A stretch of 64,000 nucleotides of DNA from Pseudomonadota bacterium. Its GTDB lineage: Bacteria > Pseudomonadota > Gammaproteobacteria > Pseudomonadales > Oceanobacteraceae. The notes beneath the pieces were generated by a model. That model made no database searches. It saw nothing but the letters and a program-made list of their open reading frames with translations, and had not been told where the DNA came from. Below, piece after piece: positions 1 to 8,895 of the stretch. Each line of letters starts with the position of its first letter. Within the stretch, counting starts at the first letter, position 1. The DNA lies in the NCBI GenBank assembly GCA_030145845.1, contig JAIXHJ010000005.1:62001-126000 (forward strand). The letters run 5' to 3'. A program made the translations under genes and the position numbers.

Positions 1-508
1 ACGCACCGGCACTGGTCACCACGGCCGCCAGTTCTGCCTGCTGTGCCAGTGTCTGCGGTGCAGAAAATTCACTGCCGGCAGCACACGCGGAAGCCGCCGC
101 CGAAATATCAGCCGCACTGTTATTATTACTGCCCATCACCACCGGAGTGGCGGAAATACTCCAGTTGCTGCCGTCAAAACAGGCGACCGGCAGGCTGTCG
201 CCACAGTCGCTGTCATTCCACAGCCCGGAACTCAGCTGTACCGCACAGTCTTCACCACCGGAATCATTCGGCTCACCACTGTTCCAGAAAGTGACGGTAT
301 CGGTATTGATACGGTTCGCCCGGGCACGGCTGATGGTGCCACTGCCACTGGCGTAATCGTAGGGCGCAGAGGTAAATGCCTGATCATTGTCATCATCATA
401 AGGGTCGAACCAGACTGCAGCAGCAGAGGGCGTCACTGCCGCCTCTGCCAGCCAGGGCAGGAAAATGACGGAACCGGTGAGAATGATTTTTTTATAATTA
501 TTTTTCAT
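1..508 (-). CDS. Secreted protein with C-type-lectin-like motifs, N-terminal fragment
   Basis: The reading frame is open from an ATG at 508 to the left edge of the window, so only about the first 169 residues are visible. The N-terminus is a signal peptide (KKIILTGSVIFLPWLAEAA). Around residues 70-105 there is the sequence WNSGEPNDSGGEDC followed by LWNDSDCG and a further Cys. The EPN and WND motifs with the paired cysteines are the calcium/sugar-binding signature of C-type-lectin-like domains. A second alanine-rich stretch with C, F-x-x-P and E-L spacing follows (about 135-165) and may begin another such domain. The gene starts 12 bases after the DUF6160-like gene upstream, so it is the third gene of that operon. 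A pilus-tip or surface adhesin role is inferred. The rest lies outside the window. Confidence 0.72.
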   Translation of the reverse strand, partial: MKNNYKKIILTGSVIFLPWLAEAAVTPSAAAVWFDPYDDDNDQAFTSAPYDYASGSGTISRARANRINTDTVTFWNSGEPNDSGGEDCAVQLSSGLWNDSDCGDSLPVACFDGSNWSISATPVVMGSNNNSAADISAAASACAAGSEFSAPQTLAQQAELAAVVTSAGA

Positions 509-520
509 ACACAGCTTGCC

Positions 521-1993
521 TTACTGAAGCGGCTCCACCCGGAAGTAACTGCCAGGCTGTAACGACACATTATTCATCACCAGCCTGCCGGTCTGCCCCT
601 GTTGCAGCACACCATCCCCCATCCGGATCTGGTTAATATTCACATCCATACTCTGCTCCAGCACACCGATGTGCAGGCCCTTTCCGGTCTGGTCAATGCT
701 CTGCGATACGGACACATTATTCAGTACGACGCTGGCACTTAAGACCGGAGCCGGATGCGCAGCATTTTCTGCCGGATCATCGGTGATGGTCAGGTCAAAC
801 GAGGTCGTGCCGGCCATGGTCAGGTCCAGCTGCATGCCCTGTGCACCCGCGCCTGGCAGGGTGTAGAGCTGCAGGTCGATGCTGCCACCGCCCAGATTCA
901 GATTTTCAATGGCAAAAGAGCCCATACTCAGCGTCTCAGCACTGCCGTCACCCGCACTGAAAGTCAGCGCGCCGATGGTTAAATCCAGATCTGAGATTGC
1001 CGATATTCTGCTGTCGATTCCGGTGGTAAAGCCGGTGTCGATAAAGTCGAGGGTATAATCAATATCACCGTTGGTATTCAGGTGGACATTATTCAGGTTC
1101 AGCCGCTGATCGCCAGTGCGGTAGAAGACATTACCGACCGTCAGATCGGTATTAATCCGTCCGGCAATACCATCAACCAGAGGGTCCGGGTTAGCGGAAA
1201 CAGTGACATAGCCGGTATTTACGCTGATATCGGCATAACCGAGATCGCCAAAATTATTACCGGCAAAAATATTATTGCCGCTGTCATCCAGCAGGGAAAT
1301 ATTGCGTATTTCAAAACTGCCGCTGGTTTCACCCAATTCGAGTTTCAGTTCATCGGTATTTCCGCTCAGGAACACTTCACTGCGGAATGCATTCTCGCCA
1401 CTGGCCGGCAGGAAGACGATATCCGTGGAAAATGTCAGACCATCTTCATCGAACTGATAGGTCAGGCCACTGCCTTCCTCCATCACGGTACGGAAAGCCA
1501 GCTTTGCACCGGCCTGATCATTCAGCAACAGGGTCTCGAGATAACTGTCACCGACAAATTCCCACACAGAAAAACGGACACCGCCGAACAGGGTACGGCC
1601 ACTCAGTGACAGCGCACCGAGTTCCAGATCCAGGGTATCAATATCACTGCTGCGGATACTGACATTGCCGGCACTGTCGACATCAATATCGGTACGGATG
1701 GTATCCACACCGGTCATATTACCGCTGCTGTCCGTGGTGATGGTGCGCAAGGTCAGACCATCAATGGCGAGGTAATCCTTTCCCTGACCGTCTTTATCCG
1801 TTTCGGTATAACGGATTTCCCCGGTGGTCAGGAAATTACCGTTGGCATCATCGGTGGTGATTTCAATACTGATACCGGACTGGCCCGCGACCCCCGACAT
1901 GGCGGCATCATCCAGCAACTGCATACCGGCCAGCAGTGACGCTGGCCAGCCGGTCGTTACCATGACAAACACAGCAGCATGAAGGTTTTTCAT
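521..1993 (-). CDS. DUF6160-like secreted protein (Fil/pilus-associated family)
   Basis: 490 residues with an N-terminal signal peptide (to about residue 23) followed by LLDDAAMSGVAGQSGISIEI, the typical N-terminal pattern of the DUF6160 family, which is found in operons with putative pilus proteins of the Fil type in Acinetobacter and Pseudomonas relatives. The remainder is a long series of short beta-rich repeats with regularly spaced G, D, N and L and no cysteine-rich or catalytic motif, which suggests an extended beta-solenoid or surface protein. Its ATG overlaps the stop codon of the upstream DUF6160-like gene (TGATG), so translation is probably coupled. Function is unknown; surface display or export is inferred from the signal peptide, repeats and neighbours. 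Confidence 0.75.
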   Translation of the reverse strand: MKNLHAAVFVMVTTGWPASLLAGMQLLDDAAMSGVAGQSGISIEITTDDANGNFLTTGEIRYTETDKDGQGKDYLAIDGLTLRTITTDSSGNMTGVDTIRTDIDVDSAGNVSIRSSDIDTLDLELGALSLSGRTLFGGVRFSVWEFVGDSYLETLLLNDQAGAKLAFRTVMEEGSGLTYQFDEDGLTFSTDIVFLPASGENAFRSEVFLSGNTDELKLELGETSGSFEIRNISLLDDSGNNIFAGNNFGDLGYADISVNTGYVTVSANPDPLVDGIAGRINTDLTVGNVFYRTGDQRLNLNNVHLNTNGDIDYTLDFIDTGFTTGIDSRISAISDLDLTIGALTFSAGDGSAETLSMGSFAIENLNLGGGSIDLQLYTLPGAGAQGMQLDLTMAGTTSFDLTITDDPAENAAHPAPVLSASVVLNNVSVSQSIDQTGKGLHIGVLEQSMDVNINQIRMGDGVLQQGQTGRLVMNNVSLQPGSYFRVEPLQ

Positions 1994-3119
1994 CAGTGCC
2001 CCTCCACCTGCAGATAACTGTTATTGGAAATATTGATCTGCATATCCATGGTGCCGATGCTGACCGGATCCGGGTTCTGGCCAACCCGGTCACTGCGCTG
2101 CAGGGTAATATTTTCAACCAGCAGATTCGCCGCTGCCCCGGCGGAGGAATCGGTATGATCAAAATCCATTACCAGCCCGCGTTCGCCGTCCACATTCAGC
2201 CGCAGCCCACGGACTTCGGTATCAGTCAGCATGGAAACGGACGCCGATAATTCGTACACATCCGCACTGGGATAATGACTGCCGACTTCACCGGCAATAT
2301 AGACATAATCAAAACCGGAACCGGAGGTGATCACTGAATCAATTTCCAGACCGTACTCGTCGGCTCCGCGGGCATTTTTAACCAGCACATACCCACCCGG
2401 CTGCAGCACAATATTGCGCAGCGCCATGCTGTTCAGAACGTTATCCCCGACGCGGGCATTATAAAAATTAATATTGCCACCGGATGTCACCGGCAGGCCG
2501 ATGCGCAGCCCGGCAGCAACCAGATCGAAGGAAATGTCCTCAAGCAACAGTCCACCGCCTGCCGCATCATAGGGATCACCAAAATCCACGGTGGTGGTAA
2601 AGCGGGTACCTTCATCATCAAAATACGTGTCATACGACATGGATGCGGGAATATCGAGATCCAGGGTCAGGCCATTGCCATCATAACCACCGGCATAGAG
2701 ATAAGTGATCAGCGCATCGCCGCTGCTAATCTGAAAATTGCCCTGCCCAAAACCGCCGAGGGCATACCCATTAATCGCCAGTGAACCGACCTGCAGTTCA
2801 AACGGCAGGTCACGGTTGGTAAAAACCAGTGCTTTTTCACCGCCGATGTCACGTACTTCTAGATCAACCTGAACCGGGCGGTTGGTGGGCGTATACAGAC
2901 GGACCGGCACAGCGAAACCGTTCCCACCGGACCACCGGCAAGACCGTCATCGTCGATATAGGTAATGGAATCCACCCGCGCGTCAAATTCGGAGGTATAA
3001 CGCAGCCCCTGAGCCTGACCACTGACATCTGCCAGGTCCTGCTCATTCAGCTCTTCAAGCGCGCAGACAGGCGCTGCTGCAATCAATGCACCCAGCGTAA
3101 GACAGCACTTCAATGCCAT
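1993..3119 (-). pseudogene. DUF6160-like secreted protein, apparently frameshifted
   Basis: Two overlapping frames together make one protein of about 375 residues. The first begins at ATG 3119 behind a GGGAGAAG ribosome site and encodes a signal peptide and LEELNEQDLADVSGQAQG, matching the N-terminus of the next gene. It reads through DDGLAGGPVG and then loses sense. The second frame is open from about 2948 and continues as NGFAVPVRLYTPTNRP to the stop at 1993. Adding one base in the GGGAA run near 2918-2925 restores a continuous reading frame. The downstream part has the same beta-rich repeats as its neighbour. It is either a real inactivating frameshift, phase variation at a short run, or an assembly error; the sequence alone cannot tell. 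Confidence 0.7.
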
Positions 3120-3430
3120 CCGCTTCTCCCGGTTTATTCTTGTTATATGTCCATGGGACGGTGGTGATACGAGCGTGCAGATTATCAGAACCAAAACGGG
3201 CGTGCTACTTTAGCGCCCCCCGACAGACAGGCCGGCCGCACTGAAATACAGCGCGGAAAAAATAAAAAATTCTTTATTTATCAATCAGATAGATTTAATC
3301 GCTGCGCAACGACCAATTTGGTACTTTTGAGCCAGAAAGGACAAAACAAGGGAACTCACCTGACAATTTTTTCCTGACAGGACAGAAAAAGCAGGCGCTG
3401 GCAGAACCGTTGTCAATCAGAAGAAAAGCA
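3120..3430. other. Intergenic region upstream of the DUF6160-like operon
   Basis: About 310 bases without a credible gene. The centre (3250-3310) is markedly AT-rich, including an A/T run near 3256-3280, and is the likely promoter zone for the minus-strand DUF6160-like operon. A short repeat, CCTGACA, occurs twice near 3359-3379, the second copy inside the palindrome CCTGACAGG. I see no tRNA, conserved RNA or convincing -35/-10 pair. Confidence 0.5.
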
Positions 3431-3466
3431 GAAAGAAAAGCGGGCCGGCAGCATCCGCCGGCCCGC
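3431..3466 (-). terminator. Rho-independent terminator of the DUF2333 gene
   Basis: Nine-base-pair GC stem CGGGCCGGC / GCCGGCCCG (3441-3449 and 3457-3465) with a seven-base loop. On the minus strand it is followed by a T-rich tract (CTTTTCTTTCT). It lies 6 bases past the stop codon at 3472. Confidence 0.85.
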
Positions 3467-3471
3467 CGGTA

Positions 3472-4521
3472 TCAACCCTGCGAGAGCAGCTCACGCAGAT
3501 CAAGAATGGCTGCGTTGGCACGCGAAATATAAGACGCCATCACCAGTGAGTGGTTGGCAAACAGACCGAAGCCACTGCCGTTCATTACCATCGGTGCCCA
3601 TAATGGCTCCTGCGTGGCTTCCAGTTCACGGATAATCTGCCGCAGGCTGACCAGTGCGTTCTTTTTCTCCAGCACATCGCGGAAATCCACTTCAACAGCA
3701 CGCAGGATATGCGCCAGCGCCCAGGCGGTACCGCGGGCTTCATAGAACACATCGTCTACCTGTGACCACGGCGTCTTCACTTCCTGATCATAATCCGACG
3801 GTGTCGACTGCTGAGCCGCCGTATCCCCGGCCAGGTCAGTATTCAGACGGGCTTTGCCCACAGAGGCACTGAGGCGCTGCGACAGACTGCCCAGACGCGT
3901 TTCCACGTCAAACAGCCACTGACGCAGGTTATCGGCACGGGCGTAAAACTGCGCGGTCGGTTCCTTCGGATCGGCCAGACGGCGCAGATAATTATGCAGG
4001 GCATCCAGCCCCCGGCCGTATTCGGATTCGGTTGACGGCACGGCCCAGCTGTCACTGTCAAAATGCAGCTGCGGTTCGGCAATGGCCAGATCTTTGTCTT
4101 CGGTGGACTGGCTCTGGGAACGGCTGAAGTCCTTACGCAGGGCGCGGGTAAAATCCCTCACCTGCACCAGCACGCCGTATTCCCAGTTGGGGATATTATC
4201 CAGCCACACCCCGGGCGGGAAAACATCGTTACTGAGATAACCGCCACGCTTGTAGAGCATGGTTTCGGTTACTTCCATCAGGGTGGAAATGGTGGTGAAA
4301 CCAATCACATTATCCAGCCCCATCGACGCGGCACGCTGCTCAGCCCGTTCCCGTACCGGAAACAGATCCGGCTCAGAACTCCAGAAAAACCCGATGATCA
4401 GACAGGCCAGCAGATAGAGCGCAATCAGCGCAAAGATCAGCCGGCGGCCATAGCCTCCGTCGGCCCACCAGTCCTGGAGTCTTTCCCGGCTTTCACGCAG
4501 ACGGTCAGCGAACTGCCCCAT
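3472..4521 (-). CDS. DUF2333 family inner-membrane protein
   Basis: 349 residues from ATG 4521, chosen over an upstream TTG because AAAGGAAAT sits just before it. One transmembrane helix lies near residues 27-48 after a basic, tryptophan-containing N-terminal stretch. The rest should be periplasmic and contains the hallmark KRGGYLSNDVFPPGVWLDN of the DUF2333 family, then LVQVRDFTRALRKDFSRSQS. The family is conserved in marine gammaproteobacteria and Pseudomonas but has no assigned function. It is a single-gene unit with its own terminator, and no regulatory element is evident beyond the space before it. Confidence 0.88.
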   Translation of the reverse strand: MGQFADRLRESRERLQDWWADGGYGRRLIFALIALYLLACLIIGFFWSSEPDLFPVRERAEQRAASMGLDNVIGFTTISTLMEVTETMLYKRGGYLSNDVFPPGVWLDNIPNWEYGVLVQVRDFTRALRKDFSRSQSQSTEDKDLAIAEPQLHFDSDSWAVPSTESEYGRGLDALHNYLRRLADPKEPTAQFYARADNLRQWLFDVETRLGSLSQRLSASVGKARLNTDLAGDTAAQQSTPSDYDQEVKTPWSQVDDVFYEARGTAWALAHILRAVEVDFRDVLEKKNALVSLRQIIRELEATQEPLWAPMVMNGSGFGLFANHSLVMASYISRANAAILDLRELLSQG

Positions 4522-4622
4522 GTTTATTTCCTTTCTCAACCAGCCACTTCAGATGTTCCAAGCCTAACCGCCACAGCCATTGGCGACAAGTGAGATTACG
4601 CCAACAGCGGAACCGTGACGCA

Positions 4623-4650
4623 CAAAAAAGCCCGCGTTATGCGGGCTTTG
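4623..4650 (-). terminator. Terminator of the FadL-like gene
   Basis: AAAGCCCGC / GCGGGCTTT hairpin with a four-base loop, followed on the minus strand by a run of T. It sits about 20 bases after the FadL-like stop codon. Confidence 0.88.
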
Positions 4651-4667
4651 TGCAGGTAAGCAATCGC

Positions 4668-6128
4668 TTACATACGGTAGTTAGCCTGGAAAGAGAAGCC
4701 AATTGCGTTGTTGTTGAACTCACCGGACAGATTATCCAGTCCATCAACATCATCGTTCAGATCATGGTTGTACTCGTTGACCTTAACACTGTCCATGATC
4801 AGATAAGACAGCGCAGCATCCAGAGTCCACTGCTGGCTGACATTATAGCTGGCACCCACGCTCAGCCAGTTACGGTCGCCATCCGGTACACGGGCGGTAC
4901 GGTGCTTGTCATCCACCGGGCTCTGATCGAACGCATAACCGGCACGCAGAGTCCACTCAGGGTTCAGAACATAGTCAGCACCCACCGCAAGTGACCAGGT
5001 GTCGCTCCATTTTTCAACGATATGGCCAATGTAGTTTTCACCCAGACCAGCGATATCATCAATAATGCCTTCGTCTGTGGCGATCACATCGAAGTATTTG
5101 AATACCGACCAGTCAGTCCAGGTGGCACCGGCGGTCAGACGCAGCTTGTCGTCATACTGATGGGCCAGGCTGAAGGTGGCAGAACGTGGCGTAGTCAGAG
5201 GTACACGGGCATCCTGCTTGGCAACACTGCCGGTTGCACCATCAACGGGGACCACCATGCCGTAATCTTCACTGTAAGCAACCACGCCTTCGCTGGTTTT
5301 GAATTCCGCTTTGCCTTCCAGCTCGAAATCCAGCTCAGAACGGTAAGCAAAACCTAAGGTTGTCGCCGGGGTGATATCCCACATAAAGCCGAAGTTCCAG
5401 CCATAACCGGTATCATCACCGGATACTTCGAATTCATTTTCGTAACCACGGTAATCTTCCGGGTTGATGGTGGTCTGGCCATTGGCATACGCGCTGTAAG
5501 CCGCTGCCAGAGGTACCAGATCCAGCTCTTTGCTCAGCAGGCCGTAGGCATAGACCATATCGATACCGACACCGAAGCTGAACGTATCGCTCAGCTTGTA
5601 AGACATGCTTGGCTGGAAGTCGATGGTCAGCAGCTTGGTATGATCGGCAAAACCACTGGCAATAGAGCCTTGTTTGTAGTCAGTTTCTGTGCCAAACGGA
5701 GCAAAAATACCGAAACCTACGGCCGCTTTATCATCCAGCTTATGCACCAGATAACCAAACGGGATCACTTTGTCCTGCATATAGTTACCGCCGTCGTTGT
5801 AGGTACCGGCCTCACCATAAGGAACAGTCGCACTGGCTTCTGTATCACTGGTCAAACCAGCCCCGTCAGTACGCACACCATCCAGCTCACCTTTCAGAGA
5901 CAGGTAAGTAAAACCAAAGCTGGCCTGGGAGCTTTCCAGACGGCTCATGCCCGCCGGGTTAAAGAAAACAACGGATGCATCGTCAGCAACCGCGGCACTG
6001 CCGGCAAACGCACGACCGGCGTGCTTGGCGCCCTGCTCGTTAACTTTATAACCGGAAGCCTGAACACCGGCACTGAACAGAGATGCGGCTGCAACAGCAA
6101 CAGCCAGACGGGAAACTTGTTTAACCAT
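4668..6128 (-). CDS. FadL-type outer-membrane transporter for long-chain fatty acids/hydrophobic compounds
   Basis: 486 residues from ATG 6128, preceded by AAGGTG. A signal peptide ends near VQASG. The mature N-terminus YKVNEQGAKHAGRAFAGSAA followed by DDASVVFFNPAGMSRL is the diagnostic hatch region of the FadL/TodX family, which carries long-chain fatty acids or hydrocarbons across the outer membrane by lateral diffusion. The remainder has alternating aromatic and polar residues of a 14-strand barrel, and the end NYRM is strand-like although it lacks the usual terminal Phe. It stands alone between terminator and promoter but fits the beta-oxidation and AlmA-like genes elsewhere in the window. 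Substrate (fatty acid versus alkane) cannot be read from the sequence. Confidence 0.9.
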   Translation of the reverse strand: MVKQVSRLAVAVAAASLFSAGVQASGYKVNEQGAKHAGRAFAGSAAVADDASVVFFNPAGMSRLESSQASFGFTYLSLKGELDGVRTDGAGLTSDTEASATVPYGEAGTYNDGGNYMQDKVIPFGYLVHKLDDKAAVGFGIFAPFGTETDYKQGSIASGFADHTKLLTIDFQPSMSYKLSDTFSFGVGIDMVYAYGLLSKELDLVPLAAAYSAYANGQTTINPEDYRGYENEFEVSGDDTGYGWNFGFMWDITPATTLGFAYRSELDFELEGKAEFKTSEGVVAYSEDYGMVVPVDGATGSVAKQDARVPLTTPRSATFSLAHQYDDKLRLTAGATWTDWSVFKYFDVIATDEGIIDDIAGLGENYIGHIVEKWSDTWSLAVGADYVLNPEWTLRAGYAFDQSPVDDKHRTARVPDGDRNWLSVGASYNVSQQWTLDAALSYLIMDSVKVNEYNHDLNDDVDGLDNLSGEFNNNAIGFSFQANYRM

Positions 6129-6236
6129 GTAAACACCTTGCTTGTTGATAAGCGATAAATGCCCGAAGGAACGTTTATTAGTCTTGTTTGTCACGAACGG
6201 CCGGAGTATGCCAGCCAAAACGGGCCAACTTGTTAC

Positions 6237-6248
6237 TGTTTGTAAACA
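6237..6248. promoter_or_regulatory. Possible operator upstream of the FadL-like gene
   Basis: TGTTTGTAAACA, an inverted repeat of TGTTT/AAACA, lies about 110 bases upstream of the FadL start in an AT-rich stretch. It loosely resembles the A/T-rich dyads used by fatty-acid regulators such as PsrA, but the match to a known consensus is not good, so this is only a candidate. Confidence 0.25.
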
Positions 6249-6398
6249 TATAGTTGTGTTTTGAAACTAATTAGACTAGCGGATATTAATTTGATCACTG
6301 GTGTTCAAATGTGAATCCTACCGCTTCCGCTTACAGAAACTCCCGCTCCCCCGCCCGCCCGCGATATACTGAGCGGCCGACTGACAACGGAATCAGGC

Positions 6399-7109
6399 AT
6401 GTCCACTGAAACCCTGCACCCTGTGGCGCTGGCACACACCCCGTTTGCCGAAAAGTTTGCCATCCCACGCCAGCCCAGCCTGGCGCCGGCAGCAACCGCG
6501 ATCATCGAACTCCTGCCCCCCTATGACCATCCGGATGCCGTCGCCGGTCTGGAGCAGGTCAGCCATATCTGGCTGCTGTTTCAGTTTCATCAGGTCGCAC
6601 CCGGCGATCCGCAGGCACCGCGCCTTAAGGTCCGCCCACCACGTCTGGGAGGGAATGCCAGCGTCGGTGTTTTTGCCTCACGCAGCACCCACCGGCCGAA
6701 TGGCATCGGTCAGTCAGTGGTAAAACTGGATAAAGTGGAAGGCAGCCGGCTGTACGTTTCCGGCGTCGATCTGCTGGACGGCACCCCCATCATCGATATC
6801 AAACCCTATGTGCCCTATGCCGACTGTATCCCCGCTGCCGTAAATGGCATTGCCCCGGCGGCTCCGGTGACGGTGAATATTCACTGGACGCCTGCGGCAG
6901 AACAGTCAGCAAGGGAACAGGGGGAAAGATTACAGACGGATATCCATACACTGATTGAACAGTGTCTGGCGCAGGATCCGAAACCGGCTTATCAGCAGCC
7001 GGATCCGGAACGCCGCTATGGGGTGCAGTTATACGATCTGAACGTGGTCTGGCATTATCCGGACGCCCGCAACATCTGTGTACTGAGTGTCACGCCGGAC
7101 GTCAGTTAA
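6399..7109 (+). CDS. trmO: tRNA (N6-threonylcarbamoyladenosine37-N6)-methyltransferase TrmO
   Basis: 236 residues, the size of E. coli TrmO (235). It uses S-adenosylmethionine to methylate t6A37 to m6t6A37 in tRNAs reading ACY codons. The family signature is present: LEQVSHIWLLFQFH near residues 48-61, then a VRPPRLGG segment, then VFASRSTHRPNGIGQSVVKL near 87-106, which carries the SAM and product-binding residues of the TsaA beta-barrel, and LLDGTPIIDIKPYVPYAD. The C-terminal third has the expected helical tail and ends in a family-like RYGVQLYDLNVVWHY segment. It converges on the thiopurine methyltransferase gene with only 9 bases between the stops. Confidence 0.92.
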   Translation: MSTETLHPVALAHTPFAEKFAIPRQPSLAPAATAIIELLPPYDHPDAVAGLEQVSHIWLLFQFHQVAPGDPQAPRLKVRPPRLGGNASVGVFASRSTHRPNGIGQSVVKLDKVEGSRLYVSGVDLLDGTPIIDIKPYVPYADCIPAAVNGIAPAAPVTVNIHWTPAAEQSAREQGERLQTDIHTLIEQCLAQDPKPAYQQPDPERRYGVQLYDLNVVWHYPDARNICVLSVTPDVS

Positions 7110-7118
7110 CAGCTGCAC

Positions 7119-7799
7119 TTACACCCGGCGCAGCAGATAAACGCACTGGCGGAAGGACACCAGTCCCTGAGCGCGGAAACGGGGTTCGGCATCAATCAGT
7201 TCTTTATCTTCCAGCGTTTCAATGCGGTAGTGACCGCCATAATGCTGCTGCAGTTCAGCAGCCGTGACGGCAAATGGCGGCCCGTTACGCCGGCTCTGAT
7301 CATAATCCAGCGCAATCAGCAGTTGCGGGGCGGCCTCCGTCAGCTCCAGCATCTGCCGGCAATAAGCAGCACGCATCGTTGCCGGTAAGGCCACCATCGC
7401 CGCGCGGTCATACACGGCAGCGATCCGGCCACCGCTATGCTGCTGCAGCCAGTCACCGCGGAGACTGAAAAAATCCCCGGCAATCAGCAGCACACCGTCA
7501 CCGCGGTAAAGCCTGCGGCCGTCTTCATCCGTTTTGTTCAGCGTCAGGTTGAGCTCGCTGGCAAACGCTTGCGCCAACGCATCCAACGCGATTTCACTCA
7601 GCTCAACGCCGACCACAGACCAGCCCTGACGGCGCAGCCAGATCAGATCGAGGCTTTTACCGCACAGCGGCACCAGCACCGCCCCTCCCGGTGCAACCGC
7701 AGCCTGCGGCCAGTAGGCCTGCAGCTGCGGATTGACCTGATCAAGATGGAAACCAATTTCCATGCGTTCCCATTTGTCGTGCCAGAAATCAAGATTCAT
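7119..7799 (-). CDS. tpm: Thiopurine S-methyltransferase
   Basis: 226 residues from ATG 7799; a GTG one codon upstream is an alternative. The N-terminus LDFWHDKWERMEIGFHL and the motif I segment VLVPLCGKSLDLIWL identify the bacterial TPMT family, which also methylates selenium and tellurium compounds. VVGVELSEIALDAL is the acidic motif II loop contacting SAM, and AAVYDRAAMVALP and LIALDYDQ complete the fold, as in characterised gammaproteobacterial TPMT proteins of about 218 residues. It is monocistronic or the second gene after the VOC protein; the 60-base gap contains no clear terminator, so co-transcription is possible. Confidence 0.93.
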   Translation of the reverse strand: MNLDFWHDKWERMEIGFHLDQVNPQLQAYWPQAAVAPGGAVLVPLCGKSLDLIWLRRQGWSVVGVELSEIALDALAQAFASELNLTLNKTDEDGRRLYRGDGVLLIAGDFFSLRGDWLQQHSGGRIAAVYDRAAMVALPATMRAAYCRQMLELTEAAPQLLIALDYDQSRRNGPPFAVTAAELQQHYGGHYRIETLEDKELIDAEPRFRAQGLVSFRQCVYLLRRV

Positions 7800-7859
7800 C
7801 ACTGCGTCCCGGACAAAAAGGCGGTTATAGCCAAAGCCGCCGGCGACCGCAACCGGGGA

Positions 7860-8234
7860 TCAGGACTCAGGCAGCGGCTCAGACCAGACTGCCAGCTCAT
7901 TACCGCCGGGTTCGCGGAAGTGAAAACGCCGGCCACCGGGAAAAGAGAAAATATCGCGGCTCAGTGCTGCCCCACCCTGCATAACCTGCTGACGGACAGC
8001 CTCCAGATCCGGCGCATAAAACACCAGCAGCGGACCACCGCCAGTCACGTTGTCTGCCGCATAAAAGCCACCATTCAGACCGGCATCCGCGGCAGAAAAG
8101 GCACTGTACTGGTCGCCGTAATCCGTGAAACGCCAGCCGAATACACGTTTGAAAAAAGTCTTGCTGGCGGTCAGATCGGTACTGCCGAATTCGACATAAT
8201 TCAGGCGTACAGCACTGCGCTGTGTATCATTCAT
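7860..8234 (-). CDS. VOC (glyoxalase/bleomycin-resistance) superfamily protein
   Basis: 124 residues from ATG 8234 behind GGAGAAGG. LNYVEFGSTDLTASKTFFKRVFGW is written here in two halves: LNYVEFGSTDL, then ASKTFFKRVFGW; it is the usual beta-alpha start of a vicinal-oxygen-chelate module. Potential metal ligands are the E of NYVEFG and the E in REPGGNELAVW near the C-terminus. With a single pair of modules it would act as a dimer. The family includes glyoxalase-like, resistance and dioxygenase proteins; the specific role here is unknown. Confidence 0.8.
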   Translation of the reverse strand: MNDTQRSAVRLNYVEFGSTDLTASKTFFKRVFGWRFTDYGDQYSAFSAADAGLNGGFYAADNVTGGGPLLVFYAPDLEAVRQQVMQGGAALSRDIFSFPGGRRFHFREPGGNELAVWSEPLPES

Positions 8235-8283
8235 AAGCCTTCTCCCTGCTGCTTCTCTCTGAATGTAAATAACTTCCGCGCAT

Positions 8284-8310
8284 AAAAAAACCGGCCGCAG
8301 CCGGTTTTTT
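8284..8310. terminator. Bidirectional-type terminator after phnA
   Basis: AAAACCGGC-CGCA-GCCGGTTTT hairpin flanked by an A run on one side and a T run on the other. It is 15 bases past the stop of the minus-strand PhnA gene at 8325 and also lies ahead of the VOC gene. Confidence 0.87.
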
Positions 8311-8324
8311 AATTTGTCATCGGA

Positions 8325-8888
8325 TCAGGCTTTTTTGGTATAGGCACTGATAATGACAATACGCGTACCGTTAACCCGGCCTTCAATGTGCTCCGGGTTA
8401 TCCGTCAGGCTGATGCCGCGGACCATCGTGCCACGCTTGGCAGTAAAACCAGCGCCCTTCACGTCCAGATCCTTGATCAGGGTAACGTTATCACCCGCCT
8501 GCAGCAGCGCCCCATTGCTGTCACGGGTCGGTTCACGGTCGTCATCCGCCGCGCCACTTTCCGCCCATTTACGTGTCTCGTCGTCCATATACATCACATC
8601 GAGCAGATCCTGCGCCCAGGGCTCAGCGGACAGACGTTTCAGCATACGGTACGCCATCACCTGCACCGCCGGTACCTGGCTCCACATGCTGTCATTCAGA
8701 CAGCGCCAGTGATTGGTGTCCATCTCACCGCTGTCAATCTGTGATTTACAGGTATCACAGACCACAATACCGGTATCAACGGTCAGCTGGGCATGTGGTG
8801 GCACCAGCATGGCCGATAAATCACTGGCAGAGCCACACAGTTCACATTGATTGCCTGCCCGTTCCAGCAGACTCTGTTCGATAGACAT
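8325..8888 (-). CDS. PhnA/YjdM family zinc-ribbon protein
   Basis: 187 residues from ATG 8888, chosen because CAGGGG lies 8 bases upstream; an in-frame ATG at 8924 lacks such a site. The N-terminal zinc ribbon has CELCG and VVCDTCKS pairs (about residues 15-55), and the C-terminal PhnA domain has ALLQAGDNVTLIKDLDVKG and KRGTMVRGISLTDNPEHIEG. Despite its old name (alkylphosphonate utilisation) the family is not part of C-P lyase and its function is poorly defined. The ribosome site sits in the 3' arm of an inverted repeat (8896-8934), hinting at translational control or a terminator of the upstream regulator gene. Confidence 0.88.
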   Translation of the reverse strand: MSIEQSLLERAGNQCELCGSASDLSAMLVPPHAQLTVDTGIVVCDTCKSQIDSGEMDTNHWRCLNDSMWSQVPAVQVMAYRMLKRLSAEPWAQDLLDVMYMDDETRKWAESGAADDDREPTRDSNGALLQAGDNVTLIKDLDVKGAGFTAKRGTMVRGISLTDNPEHIEGRVNGTRIVIISAYTKKA

Positions 8889-8895
8889 ACAAATA

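Noticed and set aside
8325..8888. Phosphonate C-P lyase component
   Set aside because: The protein belongs to the PhnA/YjdM zinc-ribbon family, which is not a C-P lyase subunit, and no phn genes are near.
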